Positions 14,300 through 22,764 of a stretch of 27,914 nucleotides of DNA are shown here, piece by piece. The stretch is from NCBI GenBank assembly GCA_030824295.1, contig JAVBYA010000492.1, positions 1 through 27,914 of the forward strand, written 5' to 3'. The notes under the pieces are model-generated. The model saw only the letters and a list, made by a program, of their open reading frames with translations, ran no database searches and was not told the DNA's origin. The position numbers and the translations under genes were made by a program. How positions within the stretch are numbered: position 1 is the first letter of the stretch; every line of letters begins with the position of its first letter. The DNA comes from Bacteroidota bacterium. GTDB taxonomy: Bacteria; Bacteroidota; Ignavibacteria; UBA10030; UBA8401.

Positions 14300-15640
14300 A
14301 TGAGTGCAGTAATGGATGAAGCGGCGAAGAAGATCACGAAACCGTCGCTTCCGTACAAAGTGAAAGATATGTCCCTGGCCACCTGGGGACGCAAAGAAGT
14401 GAAACTGGCTGAGGATGAAATGCCGGGTCTGATGGCCCTCCGTGAGGAATTCAAAGGCAAAGCCCCCCTCAAAGGGGCACGCATCGCCGGATGCCTGCAT
14501 ATGACCATCCAGACCGCCGTGCTGATCGAGACCCTTGTGGATCTCGGCGCCGAGGTCTCCTGGTCCTCCTGCAATATCTTCTCCACGCAGGACCATGCTG
14601 CAGCGGCGATCGCAGCGGCCGGTATCCCGGTCTACGCTTGGAAAGAGATGAGCGCGGAAGAGTTCGATTGGTGTATCGAACAGACCTTGTTCGCATTCAA
14701 GGACGGAAAACCGCTCAACATGATCCTGGACGACGGCGGTGATCTGACCAATATGGTGTTCGATAAATATCCGGAACTTGCCGCCGGCATCAAGGGGCTC
14801 TCCGAAGAGACGACCACCGGTGTGCACCGCCTGTACGAGCGGATGAAGAACGGCACACTGCTGATGCCCGCGATCAATGTGAACGACTCGGTCACCAAAT
14901 CCAAGTTCGACAACAAATACGGCTGCCGTGAATCGCTCGTCGATGCCATCCGCCGTGCTACCGACCTGATGCTCGCCGGTAAGGTCGCCGTCGTCGCCGG
15001 TTTCGGTGATGTCGGCAAAGGTTCGGCTGATTCGCTCCGCGATGCAAAGGTACGCGTCATCGTAACGGAGATCGATCCCATCTGCGCACTGCAGGCGGCG
15101 ATGGAAGGTTATGAAGTGAAACGCATGGATGAAGCGGTGAAAGAAGCGGATATCGTCGTGACCACCACCGGCAACAAGAACATCATCACCGCGAAGCATT
15201 TCAAAGCGATGAAGCACAACGCCATCGTCTGCAATATCGGTCATTTCGATATCGAGATCGATATGTCATGGCTCAACAAGAACTACGGACACACGAAGGA
15301 TACCATCAAGCCGCAGGTGGACAAATATACCATCGACGGAAAAGATGTTATCGTGCTCGCAGAAGGTCGTTTGGTGAACCTTGGCTGCGCGATGGGGCAT
15401 CCCTCGTTCGTTATGTCCAACTCCTTCACCAACCAAGTGCTGGCACAGCTCGAACTCTGGGGCAACGCGGACAAGTACGAGAAGAAGGTCTACATGCTGC
15501 CGAAACATCTGGATGAGAAGGTCGCACGTCTTCACCTGAAGAAGATCGGTGTCGAGCTGGATGTTCTGTCTGAAGATCAGGCGCAGTACATCGGCGTTGC
15601 GGTCGAAGGACCGTACAAACCGGAATACTACCGCTATTGA
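14300..15640 (+). CDS. ahcY: Adenosylhomocysteinase
   Basis: A 446-aa enzyme that hydrolyses S-adenosylhomocysteine to adenosine and homocysteine using tightly bound NAD. ATG 14300 is fixed by AAAAGGAGC six bases upstream; the frame is open further back into metK, but this is fortuitous. Visible signatures: GGDLTNMVFDKYPEL, EETTTGVHRLYERM, NVNDSVTKSKFDNKYG (catalytic Lys/Asp segment) and the NAD-binding GKVAVVAGFGDVGKGSA. The C-terminus KPEYYRY has the Lys and Tyr typical of the family, where the end reaches into the neighbouring subunit's NAD site. It pairs with metK and ends at a strong terminator. Confidence 0.98.
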   Translation: MSAVMDEAAKKITKPSLPYKVKDMSLATWGRKEVKLAEDEMPGLMALREEFKGKAPLKGARIAGCLHMTIQTAVLIETLVDLGAEVSWSSCNIFSTQDHAAAAIAAAGIPVYAWKEMSAEEFDWCIEQTLFAFKDGKPLNMILDDGGDLTNMVFDKYPELAAGIKGLSEETTTGVHRLYERMKNGTLLMPAINVNDSVTKSKFDNKYGCRESLVDAIRRATDLMLAGKVAVVAGFGDVGKGSADSLRDAKVRVIVTEIDPICALQAAMEGYEVKRMDEAVKEADIVVTTTGNKNIITAKHFKAMKHNAIVCNIGHFDIEIDMSWLNKNYGHTKDTIKPQVDKYTIDGKDVIVLAEGRLVNLGCAMGHPSFVMSNSFTNQVLAQLELWGNADKYEKKVYMLPKHLDEKVARLHLKKIGVELDVLSEDQAQYIGVAVEGPYKPEYYRY

Positions 15641-15683
15641 TGCGATAGAATGCGGTCCGCCGCTTCGGTCTGAAAGGAAACAC

Positions 15684-15725
15684 AACGTCCCCGAAGGTTC
15701 GCTCCTTCGGGGACGTTCATTTTTT
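15684..15725 (+). terminator. Strong intrinsic terminator after ahcY
   Basis: A perfect 14-bp stem (AACGTCCCCGAAGG / CCTTCGGGGACGTT) around a 6-base loop, followed by CATTTTTT. The T-tract is on the plus side only and runs up to the stop codon of the convergent gene. Confidence 0.93.
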
Positions 15726-16272
15726 AAAGCACAACACCCCGATTCGTGATGGCATTCTCATACGCCGTATTCAGAATAAGCCACGCTTTCACGTTGAGGG
15801 GATGGACCCAGTCCCGGCCGATGGCTTCCCACTCCGGCATTGTGTGCGGGATGCCGATGCTGTCCACGAAATGTTCCTCCACAATGAAATATTGATGCTT
15901 GTAGGGGAGCAGATACCCTTTCCCTTCATCAAGCACCTTCTTCGCCTGGGAGTACTTTGCGAACCAGATGTTCCAATAGGTGGTGAATCCTTTCGGGTAG
16001 AATTGCTCCCCCGGAATTGCAAGCGGTGATGTCTCTGCAGCCGTATCGAGAGCATGCTTCAGATCGCCCCAACTCGGGAAATCGTTCTCAGTGGAGACGA
16101 TGTGCAGTGCATTCTTCAGCTGGAGCCCGCTGATCCATGCGGTATCGTGCATGTCGAACAACGGGAGACGCCGGAAGCGTTCTATCGCTTGCGGTTCACC
16201 ATTGCGGGCATTCTTAAGAAGGAGTTCAGCTTCGGATTTGAGGAATTCGTAATGCTGGCGGAATATATTCAT
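15724..16272 (-). CDS. Uncharacterised 182-aa protein with ankyrin-leader-like N-terminal motif
   Basis: ATG 16272 is chosen because GGAGG lies 5 bases upstream; the frame is open much further back, but that part is not conserved-looking. Residues 1-75 (RFRRLPLFDMHDTAWISG, then LQLKNALHIVSTENDFPSW and GDLKHAL) resemble the short leader found ahead of ankyrin repeats in many bacterial proteins (usually AQLVIAREYGFPSWPKLK). No ankyrin repeats follow. The remainder is rich in aromatic residues (FTTYWNIWFAKYSQAK, HQYFIVEEHFVDSIGIPH, AIGRDWVHPLNVKAWL) and looks like a small soluble domain. There is no signal peptide. It stands alone, convergent with ahcY and divergent from the peroxidase gene. Function unknown. 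Confidence 0.75.
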   Translation of the reverse strand: MNIFRQHYEFLKSEAELLLKNARNGEPQAIERFRRLPLFDMHDTAWISGLQLKNALHIVSTENDFPSWGDLKHALDTAAETSPLAIPGEQFYPKGFTTYWNIWFAKYSQAKKVLDEGKGYLLPYKHQYFIVEEHFVDSIGIPHTMPEWEAIGRDWVHPLNVKAWLILNTAYENAITNRGVVL

Positions 16273-16519
16273 ACAAACCTCCATTGTTCTATCATAGCCC
16301 GTATGCGATAGAGAAGTTTGGGAATATATGTCGTTGTGTGCGGTGCAAGGTGAGGTCCTCTTTTCGGGCGCAGGCGTCCTTGCAAACCTGTATTTGAATA
16401 TACCGAAAAGAACACAAAAAATCCCGATGAAAAATCCCCGGCACGCAGGAACAATGAAACATTTCTCCGTATCTTGCTGTTGTGAAAGAGTAATCACCAA
16501 TCACCGATCGGAGAGAATC

Positions 16520-17086
16520 ATGAGAATGTTCACTATGCTGTTGTCCGTTGTTCTGTTCGTTACCGCAACGGCCAAATCACAGGAAAGGAAACAAACAATG
16601 GAAACACCGTTCTATTCGTTCACCATGAAGGACCTGGAAGGGAAAGAGACACCGCTCACCGCATTCAAAGGGAAAGTGGTCATGGTCGTCAATACCGCTT
16701 CATTCTGCGGGTATACACCGCAGTACAAGGACCTCGAAACCATCTATAAGCAATACAAGGACAAAGGATTCGTCGTGCTGGGATTCCCCGCCAATGATTT
16801 CGGCAAACAGGAACCGGGGAAGGATGAGGACATTGCTGCATTCTGCGAACGGAACTACGGTGTAACATTCCCGATGTTCAGCAAGATCAGCGTCAAAGGC
16901 AAGGATATCCATCCGCTATATCAGTATCTGACCACGCAGACGCAGTTCAAAGAAGAGATCGGCTGGAACTTCACGAAGTTCCTGGTGGATAAGGATGGAT
17001 CGGTCGTTGCGAAGTTCCCGTCCAAAACCAAGCCGACCGATAAAGAGGTCCTGTCGGCGATCGAAGGTCTCCTGGCAAAACAATAG
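16520..17086 (+). CDS. Glutathione peroxidase-family thiol peroxidase, exported
   Basis: A 188-aa protein. ATG 16520 follows GGAG (16510-16513) at six bases; in-frame ATGs lie upstream but without support. Residues 1-21 (MRMFTMLLSVVLFVTATAKS) are a signal peptide, so it acts in the periplasm or is a secreted form. Peroxidatic C63 lies in NTASFCGYTPQY, with Q97 in KQEPG and W149 in GWNFTKFLVDK completing the catalytic set. The usual FPCNQF block reads FPANDF, so the Cys of that block is missing; C109 (AFCERNYGVTFP) remains as a possible partner. Without selenocysteine, such enzymes usually use thioredoxin-like reductants. Gene alone, closed by a terminator. Confidence 0.93.
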   Translation: MRMFTMLLSVVLFVTATAKSQERKQTMETPFYSFTMKDLEGKETPLTAFKGKVVMVVNTASFCGYTPQYKDLETIYKQYKDKGFVVLGFPANDFGKQEPGKDEDIAAFCERNYGVTFPMFSKISVKGKDIHPLYQYLTTQTQFKEEIGWNFTKFLVDKDGSVVAKFPSKTKPTDKEVLSAIEGLLAKQ

Positions 17087-17114
17087 TCGATCGGCCGGAA
17101 ACACGCGCAAAGAG

Positions 17115-17146
17115 AAAGGAAACCGAAGAAATCGGTTTCCTTTTTT
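17115..17146 (+). terminator. Intrinsic terminator after the peroxidase gene
   Basis: AAAGGAAACCGA pairs with TCGGTTTCCTTT around a short AGAAA loop, followed by more T residues. It ends only 13 bases before the hisD start codon. Confidence 0.88.
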
Positions 17147-17148
17147 AT

Positions 17149-17154
17149 TATATT
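17149..17154 (+). promoter_or_regulatory. Putative -10 (TATATT) directly before hisD
   Basis: TATATT ends five bases before the hisD ATG at 17160, so a start site 6-7 bases downstream would coincide with the A of ATG and give a leaderless message. There is no ribosome binding site in this short gap, which agrees. The -35 region overlaps the preceding terminator stem and shows no consensus. Confidence 0.35.
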
Positions 17155-17159
17155 GAACT

Positions 17160-18449
17160 ATGAATATCACTATCGTTGACATACGCACAAAACACGCAGC
17201 AACTGTCCGCATGCCGTCCGCGGCCGGGAACAGTTCTTCTGTAGATGGAGTCGTTCAGGAGATCCTGCGCCGGGTGAAGAAGGACGGTGATGATGCGCTT
17301 CGATACTACACCAAGAAGTTCGACCGTGCAGCATTGACGTCCATCGCGGTCAGCGCAAAGGATCTTGCCGCAGCATTGAAGAACGCCGACCCGAAGCTCA
17401 TACAGGTGCTGAAACGTGCTGCAGCGAACATCAAAAGATTCCACGCTGCGCAGCTCCGAAAACCATTCACCGTGTCTGCTCCGCGCGGGTCACGTCTTCG
17501 GCAGATCTATCGGCCTGTCGGGAAAGTGGGGGTCTATGTGCCGGGGGGGAAGGCGGCCTATCCCTCCACGGTCTTGATGAACGTCATCCCGGCATTGGTC
17601 GCAGGCGTGGAAGAGGTGCATCTCGTCTCCCCGCCGGACACCGACGGGAATATCCATCCTGATGTGCTGGTTGCCGCCGCTCTGCTCGGCGTGAAGAATG
17701 TCTATCGTATCGGCGGCGCACACGCCATTGCTGCTTTGGCGTTTGGGACGGCGACGGTTCCTGCAGTCGACAAGATCGTCGGACCGGGGAACATCTTCGT
17801 GGCCACGGCAAAGCGAATGGTCTATGGAACGGTTGGCATCGACAGTTTCGCGGGGCCGAGCGAGGTGGTCATCCTTGCCGATGATTCCGCCGATGCCTCG
17901 TATGTGGCGTCGGATCTGCTTGCACAGGCGGAACATGATGAGCGGGCAGTTCCGGTGCTGATCACTTCCAGCCGTCGGCTCGCGCAGCAGGTCCGGAAGG
18001 AAGTTCAACGGATGACGGAGCAGGCTCCCCGCCGCCGGATCATTGAAGCATCATTGAACGGACAAGGAAGGATATATCTGGTCTCCTCCCTGCGGCAGGG
18101 TATCACGCTGACCAATCGGTTCGCACCGGAGCATCTGGAGATCATCACATCAAGGAACAGTGAGGTCTTGGAACAGATTCGCCATGCCGGTTCCATCTTT
18201 CTCGGGAATCATTCTCCGGTGGCCATCGGGGATTACTTCGCCGGGCCGAACCACGTGCTTCCGACAGAAGGGACGGCACGTTTTTCTTCCCCGCTCTCTG
18301 TCGACGATTTCATCAAGCGGTCGAGTGTTATTGAGTATACGCCCGCTCAGATTCGCGCCGTTGCCGATGATGTCGCGTATTTTGCAGAACGGGAAGGCCT
18401 GCACGCACATGCGGCTTCATTGCGCATCAGGAAAGAAAAACGAGCATGA
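17160..18449 (+). CDS. hisD: Histidinol dehydrogenase
   Basis: A 429-aa enzyme for the last two steps of histidine synthesis, oxidising histidinol to histidine with NAD. Conserved segments: GKVGVYVPGGKAAYPSTVLM, DKIVGPGNIFVATAKR, DSFAGPSEVVILAD, then LLAQAEHDE (zinc ligands Gln and His), NRFAPEHLE (catalytic Glu-His), GDYFAGPNHVLPT (ligand Asp) and EGLHAHA (ligand His). All key residues are present. There is no ribosome binding site, and the ATG follows a terminator by 13 bases, hence the leaderless suggestion. The stop overlaps the hisC start (ATGA), so the two are translationally coupled. No other his genes are in the window. Confidence 0.97.
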   Translation: MNITIVDIRTKHAATVRMPSAAGNSSSVDGVVQEILRRVKKDGDDALRYYTKKFDRAALTSIAVSAKDLAAALKNADPKLIQVLKRAAANIKRFHAAQLRKPFTVSAPRGSRLRQIYRPVGKVGVYVPGGKAAYPSTVLMNVIPALVAGVEEVHLVSPPDTDGNIHPDVLVAAALLGVKNVYRIGGAHAIAALAFGTATVPAVDKIVGPGNIFVATAKRMVYGTVGIDSFAGPSEVVILADDSADASYVASDLLAQAEHDERAVPVLITSSRRLAQQVRKEVQRMTEQAPRRRIIEASLNGQGRIYLVSSLRQGITLTNRFAPEHLEIITSRNSEVLEQIRHAGSIFLGNHSPVAIGDYFAGPNHVLPTEGTARFSSPLSVDDFIKRSSVIEYTPAQIRAVADDVAYFAEREGLHAHAASLRIRKEKRA

Positions 18450-19519
18450 GTTTTTTAAAACACATCAAACCGTCCATCCGAACATTGGACGCCTATTCGG
18501 TGAAGAGCAAACCCCTTTCGCCGGAGCTGATCAAACTCAATCAGAATGAGAACCCGTTCGATATTCCGGAGGAACTGAAATCCGGGCTTCTGGAGGAGCT
18601 GCGGCGGATCCCATGGAATCGGTACCCGGATGTCTTTCCGTCTCAGCTCATTGAATCGCTGGCCGTCGACCTGCAGTTACCGATGGAAAGCATCATTGCA
18701 GCGAACGGCTCCAACGAACTGATGTATACCATCATGATGGCGGTCGTTTCCAAGGGAACGAAAGTGCTCATCCCTGTCCCCACGTTCTTTTTGTATGAGA
18801 AGATCGTTGAGGTGATGGAAGGGGAAGTGGTCCGCGTTCCGGCGCGTCCCGACCTTACGTTCGATGTCGACGCTATCATCGCCACCGCGCGCCGCGAGCG
18901 GCCCGCGCTCATCGTTCTGAACTCGCCGAACAGTCCGACCGGACAGATGCTCTCGGCCGGCGAAGTGCAGCGCATCATCGAAGCGACCGACTCGCTCATC
19001 CTGGTGGATGAAGCGTATATCGAGTTCGCCGACATGCCGTCGATGCTGCCGTTGCTTGCCTCGTGTGACCGGCTGATCATCCTGCGCACGTTCTCCAAAG
19101 CGTATTCTCTCGCCGGTCTGCGCATCGGCTATCTTATGGCACAACCCGGACTGTGCGCCGAACTGTTGAAGCCAAAGATACCCTTCACCGTGAATAATTA
19201 TTCGTCCGCAGCGGCGATCATGCTGATGAAGAAAAAGGAACTCATTTTTGAACGAATTCGGTATGTGAAGGAACAAAAGTCAGCACTGTACCATGCTTTG
19301 TCGGACATGGACGGCATCAAAACCTTTTCTTCGCAGACAAATTTCCTTATCTTTCGGACAGAAAGAAATGCAGCCGTCCTGTTCGAATCTCTGTTATCCG
19401 AGAATGTTCTGGTGCGCGACGTCAGTTCCTATCCTCAGTTGGAGCGGACGCTGCGGGTGAATGCCGGAACAGAAGCGGAGAGTTCGGCGTTCCTGAAGGC
19501 GCTGAAAAAACATCTGTAA
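18446..19519 (+). CDS. hisC: Histidinol-phosphate aminotransferase
   Basis: A 357-aa class I/II PLP aminotransferase that converts imidazole-acetol phosphate to histidinol phosphate. LIKLNQNENPF near the N-terminus, NSPNSPTGQ, LVDEAYIEF (Asp and Tyr contacting PLP) and RTFSKAYSLAGLRIGY (Lys Schiff base) are typical. The ATG overlaps the hisD stop by four bases. The HisC branch of this family also includes aromatic and phosphonate aminotransferases; the hisD neighbour supports histidine synthesis. A probable terminator follows, separating it from etfB. Confidence 0.95.
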   Translation: MSFLKHIKPSIRTLDAYSVKSKPLSPELIKLNQNENPFDIPEELKSGLLEELRRIPWNRYPDVFPSQLIESLAVDLQLPMESIIAANGSNELMYTIMMAVVSKGTKVLIPVPTFFLYEKIVEVMEGEVVRVPARPDLTFDVDAIIATARRERPALIVLNSPNSPTGQMLSAGEVQRIIEATDSLILVDEAYIEFADMPSMLPLLASCDRLIILRTFSKAYSLAGLRIGYLMAQPGLCAELLKPKIPFTVNNYSSAAAIMLMKKKELIFERIRYVKEQKSALYHALSDMDGIKTFSSQTNFLIFRTERNAAVLFESLLSENVLVRDVSSYPQLERTLRVNAGTEAESSAFLKALKKHL

Positions 19520-19526
19520 CCATTGG

Positions 19527-19563
19527 CCGGCGGTCTGACCGTAGACCTGCCGGATTTATTTTG
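19527..19563 (+). terminator. Probable terminator between hisC and etfB
   Basis: CCGGCGGTCT pairs with AGACC-t-GCCGG (10 bp, one bulge) around a 6-base loop, followed by ATTTATTTT. It lies only a few bases before the etfB ribosome binding site, so it could also act as a leader element. Confidence 0.6.
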
Positions 19564-19576
19564 CGTAAGGAGTATC

Positions 19577-20323
19577 ATGAAGATCCTCGTGTTCGTCAAT
19601 CATGTCCCGGATACTGAAACAAAGGTCAAAGTCGGCGCAGACTCTACTTCCATCGATCCGGCCGGAGTGAACTATATGCTCAGTCCGTACGATGAGATCG
19701 GAGTGGAAGAAGCACTGAAAACAAAACAAGCGTTCGGCGGCGAAGTGGTCGTTGTTTCGCTTGGAGGTGAGTCCAATAAAGAGACATTGCGTAAAGCTCT
19801 TGCGATGGGCTGCGACAAAGCCGTGCTGCTGAAGGATGCATCCGTCCGCGATTCTTATGCGGTAGCAGGTTCACTGGCGGAGTTCGCAAAGGAATATGGC
19901 GCGGATATCATCTTCTGCGGAAAGCAATCCATCGATTATGATGATGCCCAGGTGGGAGGACTTGTTGCGGAGATGCTCGGCATCGCTTCTGTTTCGGTGG
20001 TCGTGAAACTGGAGATCAAGGACGGCGGCATCACTGCGGAGCGTGAGATCGAGGGCGGACACGAGATCGTTCAGGCAAAACTGCCTGCCGTGATCAGCGC
20101 CCAAAAGGGTCTGAATGAACCTCGCTATCCCTCTTTGAAGGGCATCATGGATGCCAAACGGAAACCGATCGAGGAGCGGACGCCGAGTGCCATTGCATCG
20201 AAGGTCGTTGTATTGAAGATGAGTAATCCTCCTGCAAAAGCGCAGGGAAAGATCGTCGGCACAGACGCATCCTCTGCAGCGGAGTTGGTCCGCCTGCTCC
20301 ACGAAGAAGCCAAAGTGATCTAA
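19577..20323 (+). CDS. etfB: Electron transfer flavoprotein, beta subunit
   Basis: A 248-aa protein. ATG 19577 follows AAGGAG at 19567-19572 with a short spacing; an upstream in-frame start has no support. The N-terminus MKILVFVNHVPDTE and the segments YMLSPYDEIGVEEAL, GCDKAVLL and FCGKQSIDYDDAQVGG are standard for EtfB, which binds AMP in the heterodimer. The C-terminal arm around PRYPSLKGIMDAKRKP embraces EtfA. EtfAB carries electrons from acyl-CoA or similar dehydrogenases to the quinone pool. It lies 24 bases before etfA. No dehydrogenase partner is in the window, so the donor is unknown. No obvious bifurcating partner genes are seen. Confidence 0.96.
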   Translation: MKILVFVNHVPDTETKVKVGADSTSIDPAGVNYMLSPYDEIGVEEALKTKQAFGGEVVVVSLGGESNKETLRKALAMGCDKAVLLKDASVRDSYAVAGSLAEFAKEYGADIIFCGKQSIDYDDAQVGGLVAEMLGIASVSVVVKLEIKDGGITAEREIEGGHEIVQAKLPAVISAQKGLNEPRYPSLKGIMDAKRKPIEERTPSAIASKVVVLKMSNPPAKAQGKIVGTDASSAAELVRLLHEEAKVI

Positions 20324-20347
20324 TCTGAAGAATAGGACGAACGAACG

Positions 20348-21319
20348 ATGAATATTTTTGCATTTGCAGAACAACGGAACGGACAGTTCAAAAAGACAGC
20401 ATTCGAAGTGGTGACCGCAGCAAAGAAGCTTTCAGGTCAGGTGAATGGCACGGTCACCGCAGTGGTGGTCGGTCACAATGTTGCCGGAATCGCAGGACAG
20501 CTTGGCGGGTATGGCGCCGACAAGGTCATCGCGGTGGATGATCCGCGGCTTGCACTGTATTCAACGACAGCCTACGCCAAGATCATCGCCGAGATCGTAA
20601 CGTCAGGATCCGGTGCCGTTGTCCTGCTGCCGGCAAGCGAAATGGGTAAGGATGTTGCACCCCGCATTGCTGTAAAATTGGATGCCGGTCTCGCCGCTGG
20701 GTGCACGGCACTGAAAACGGAAAATGGCGCCATCATCGCAACACGGCCGGTCTTCGCCGGCAAGGGATTGATCGATGTGTCCGTCGCTTCACCGGTGAAG
20801 GTCTTCACTCTCCGCCCGAACGTTTTCACAGCGGTAGGCGGGGGACAGGATGCAGCGGTGGAGGTCCGGTCGGTGGAGCTTACCGATGCAGACTTCGTCT
20901 GTGCGGTGAAAGAGGTGCGGACCTCCAGCGGGAAAAAGGATGTCGCTGAAGCCGATGTGATCGTTTCCGGCGGCCGGGGTTTGAAATCTGCAGAACATTT
21001 TTCGCTGATCGAAGATCTGGCCGGTGCTCTTGGAGGTGCTGTCGGTGCTTCGCGTGCAGTGGTGGACGCCGGATGGCGCCCCCATGATGAACAGGTAGGA
21101 CAGACCGGCAAGACAGTTTCTCCGTCCCTGTATATTGCCGTTGGCATCTCCGGCGCAGTGCAGCATCTGGCAGGGATGTCCTCGTCAAAGTATATCGTTG
21201 CGGTCAATAAGGATAAAGATGCTCCCATTTTTTCGATCGCTGACTATGGCATCGTTGGGGACGCGTTCGAGGTTGTTCCTGCGATCACCGCGGAAGTAAA
21301 AAAACTGCTCGGTAAGTAA
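20348..21319 (+). CDS. etfA: Electron transfer flavoprotein, alpha subunit
   Basis: A 323-aa protein and partner of EtfB. The N-terminal half is the usual Rossmann-like domain starting MNIFAFAEQRNGQFKKTAFE. The C-terminal FAD domain carries the signature region VDAGWRPHDEQVGQTGKTVS, LYIAVGISGAVQHLAGM and ADYGIVGDAFEVVPAI, which holds the FAD between the subunits. The gene order etfB-etfA with 24 bases between is typical and suggests one transcript. No terminator is apparent before the next gene; a weak 6-bp hairpin (ACCTGC/GCAGGT) near 21334-21350 lacks a T-tract, so read-through into the DUF151 gene is possible. Confidence 0.97.
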   Translation: MNIFAFAEQRNGQFKKTAFEVVTAAKKLSGQVNGTVTAVVVGHNVAGIAGQLGGYGADKVIAVDDPRLALYSTTAYAKIIAEIVTSGSGAVVLLPASEMGKDVAPRIAVKLDAGLAAGCTALKTENGAIIATRPVFAGKGLIDVSVASPVKVFTLRPNVFTAVGGGQDAAVEVRSVELTDADFVCAVKEVRTSSGKKDVAEADVIVSGGRGLKSAEHFSLIEDLAGALGGAVGASRAVVDAGWRPHDEQVGQTGKTVSPSLYIAVGISGAVQHLAGMSSSKYIVAVNKDKDAPIFSIADYGIVGDAFEVVPAITAEVKKLLGK

Positions 21320-21372
21320 TACGGGTCCTGGACCTGCGCACGGCAGGTGAAAAGAAGAATAGGAGAATCATT

Positions 21373-21957
21373 GTGGAGAAAGTTCAGGTAGAGATTCTGG
21401 GACTATCGACGAGCCCGTCGAGTGCCGGGGCATACGCGTTGATCCTGAAGGAGACCAACGGAAAACGGAAGCTTCCGATCATCATCGGTGCGTTCGAAGC
21501 GCAATCCATCGCATTGGAACTGGAAGGGATGAAGCCGCCGCGCCCGTTGACGCACGATCTGATGCGGAATATCATCGATACATTCGCCGTGTCTCTGAAC
21601 GAGGTGTGCATCAACGAACTGCGCGATGGGACGTTCTATGCGAAGCTCACGATCGAAGGGTTGAGCGATACGCAGGAGATCGATTCGCGCCCCAGCGATG
21701 CCATTGCTCTGGCGGTCCGCTACGGGGCGCCCATCTTTGTTGGCGAAGAGGTATTGAACGAAGCCGGCGTCATGTCCGAGGATGAAGAGGAAGTAGAGGA
21801 GGCGGCAGTCAAAGAGGAGCCGGAAGAATTCAAACAACCACTCTCGAAACTTGAGGAATTACAGTCACTGCTGAAAGCTGCGATCGAGCAGGAGGATTAT
21901 GAAAAGGCTGCAAAACTAAGGGATGATATCCGGAAACTGGGCATCATGGATCAGTGA
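21373..21957 (+). CDS. Bifunctional nuclease family (DUF151) protein with C-terminal UVR motif
   Basis: A 194-aa protein, probably from GTG 21373, with AGGAG (21361-21365) seven bases upstream. Residues 1-130 are a DUF151 domain: VEILGLSTSPSS, LPIIIGAFEAQSIALELEG, PRPLTHDL and IDSRPSDAIALAVRYGAPIFV. An acidic linker (about 135-155) joins a UVR-type coiled coil (157-192; LLKAAIEQEDYEKAAKLRDDIRKL), like that at the end of UvrB. The family is named from plant proteins with DNase and RNase activity; bacterial members are little studied. The UVR tail suggests a protein-protein contact, perhaps with the excision-repair machinery or a Clp adaptor-like partner, but this is inference. The DUF151-UVR fusion is recurrent in Bacteroidota/Chlorobi, which fits the host. 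Confidence 0.9.
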   Translation: MEKVQVEILGLSTSPSSAGAYALILKETNGKRKLPIIIGAFEAQSIALELEGMKPPRPLTHDLMRNIIDTFAVSLNEVCINELRDGTFYAKLTIEGLSDTQEIDSRPSDAIALAVRYGAPIFVGEEVLNEAGVMSEDEEEVEEAAVKEEPEEFKQPLSKLEELQSLLKAAIEQEDYEKAAKLRDDIRKLGIMDQ

Positions 21958-21958
21958 T

Positions 21959-21985
21959 AAAAAAAACCGCCTCGGCGGTTTTTTT
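21959..21985. terminator. Bidirectional terminator between DUF151 gene and pdxJ
   Basis: ACCGC-CTCG-GCGGT with eight A before and seven T after, so it works in either direction for the convergent genes. The pdxJ stop codon overlaps its edge. Confidence 0.92.
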
Positions 21986-22697
21986 ATTTCTGCACCAATG
22001 CCCCCATCTCCCGTACAGCCCGATCGAGTCCAATGAATGCCGCTCTTGATATGATGGAATGCCCGATACTCATTTCATCGATCGCATGAATTGCCGCCAC
22101 AGCGCCAACGTTCGTATAATTGAGGCCGTGTCCTGCATTCACCGACATACCCAGGCGCTTCCCGGTCTCTGCGGCAAGTATGATCGCTTCAAGGTGGCGC
22201 CGGGCATCAGCAGGTGTTTTTGCTTCTGCATATTCACCGGTATGGATCTCGATCATATCGGCGCCGACCGCTCGTGAAGCCTCGATCTGCACAGCGACTG
22301 GGTCGATGAAGAGACTAACGGGGATCCGTTTGGCATGGAACCGATGTACGATCTCAAATAGACGCTCCTGCTGTCCGGCAACATCCAGGCCGCCTTCTGT
22401 GGTCAATTCTTGTCTCTTTTCAGGCACAAGGGTGACAAGATCCGGCACCACTTCCAGGGCGATGCGCACGATCTCTTCCGATGCGCCCATCTCCAGGTCC
22501 AGTTTGGTCGTGACCGTTTCACGTAGTTTCCATACATCATGATCTTTGATATGGCGGCGGTCTTCACGAAGATGCACTACGATACCATCCGCTCCGGCGG
22601 CTTCGCACACAGCCGCGGCAGCCACAGGGTCCGGTTCATGACCGCCCCGCGCATTCCGGAGGGTTGCAATGTGATCGATATTGATACAGAGTCTCAT
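21984..22697 (-). CDS. pdxJ: Pyridoxine 5'-phosphate synthase
   Basis: A 237-aa TIM-barrel enzyme that condenses 1-deoxyxylulose 5-phosphate with 3-amino-1-hydroxyacetone phosphate in the DXP-dependent vitamin B6 route. ATG 22697 gives the usual start MRLCINIDHIATLRNARGG; the frame is open upstream but not conserved. HLREDRRHI, the catalytic-Glu region LDLEMGASEEI, TLVPEKRQELTTEGG, EIHTGEYAEA, NAGHGLNYTN and EMSIGHSIISRAAF are all family signatures. There is no ribosome binding site. A 25-bp imperfect palindrome lies just upstream of the start codon and may control it. It is divergent from the outer-membrane protein gene. The enzyme implies a DXP pathway for B6 elsewhere in the genome. Confidence 0.97.
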   Translation of the reverse strand: MRLCINIDHIATLRNARGGHEPDPVAAAAVCEAAGADGIVVHLREDRRHIKDHDVWKLRETVTTKLDLEMGASEEIVRIALEVVPDLVTLVPEKRQELTTEGGLDVAGQQERLFEIVHRFHAKRIPVSLFIDPVAVQIEASRAVGADMIEIHTGEYAEAKTPADARRHLEAIILAAETGKRLGMSVNAGHGLNYTNVGAVAAIHAIDEMSIGHSIISRAAFIGLDRAVREMGALVQK

Positions 22698-22702
22698 ACG
22701 TA

Positions 22703-22727
22703 CGGCGAAAATTACGAAATATCGCCG
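22703..22727. promoter_or_regulatory. Palindrome in the pdxJ / outer-membrane protein gap
   Basis: CGGCGA (22703-22708) and TCGCCG (22722-22727) flank an A/T-rich centre that is itself partly symmetric. It starts five bases from the pdxJ ATG. It could be an operator or a 5'-UTR hairpin. Confidence 0.35.
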
Positions 22728-22764
22728 AGTATTCAAAGGTCTTCCGGCAACTACCCGTAACTTT

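Noticed and set aside
14276..15244. 322-codon frame antisense to ahcY
   Set aside because: Same shadow effect; ahcY is unmistakable and no family resemblance is seen in the antisense product.
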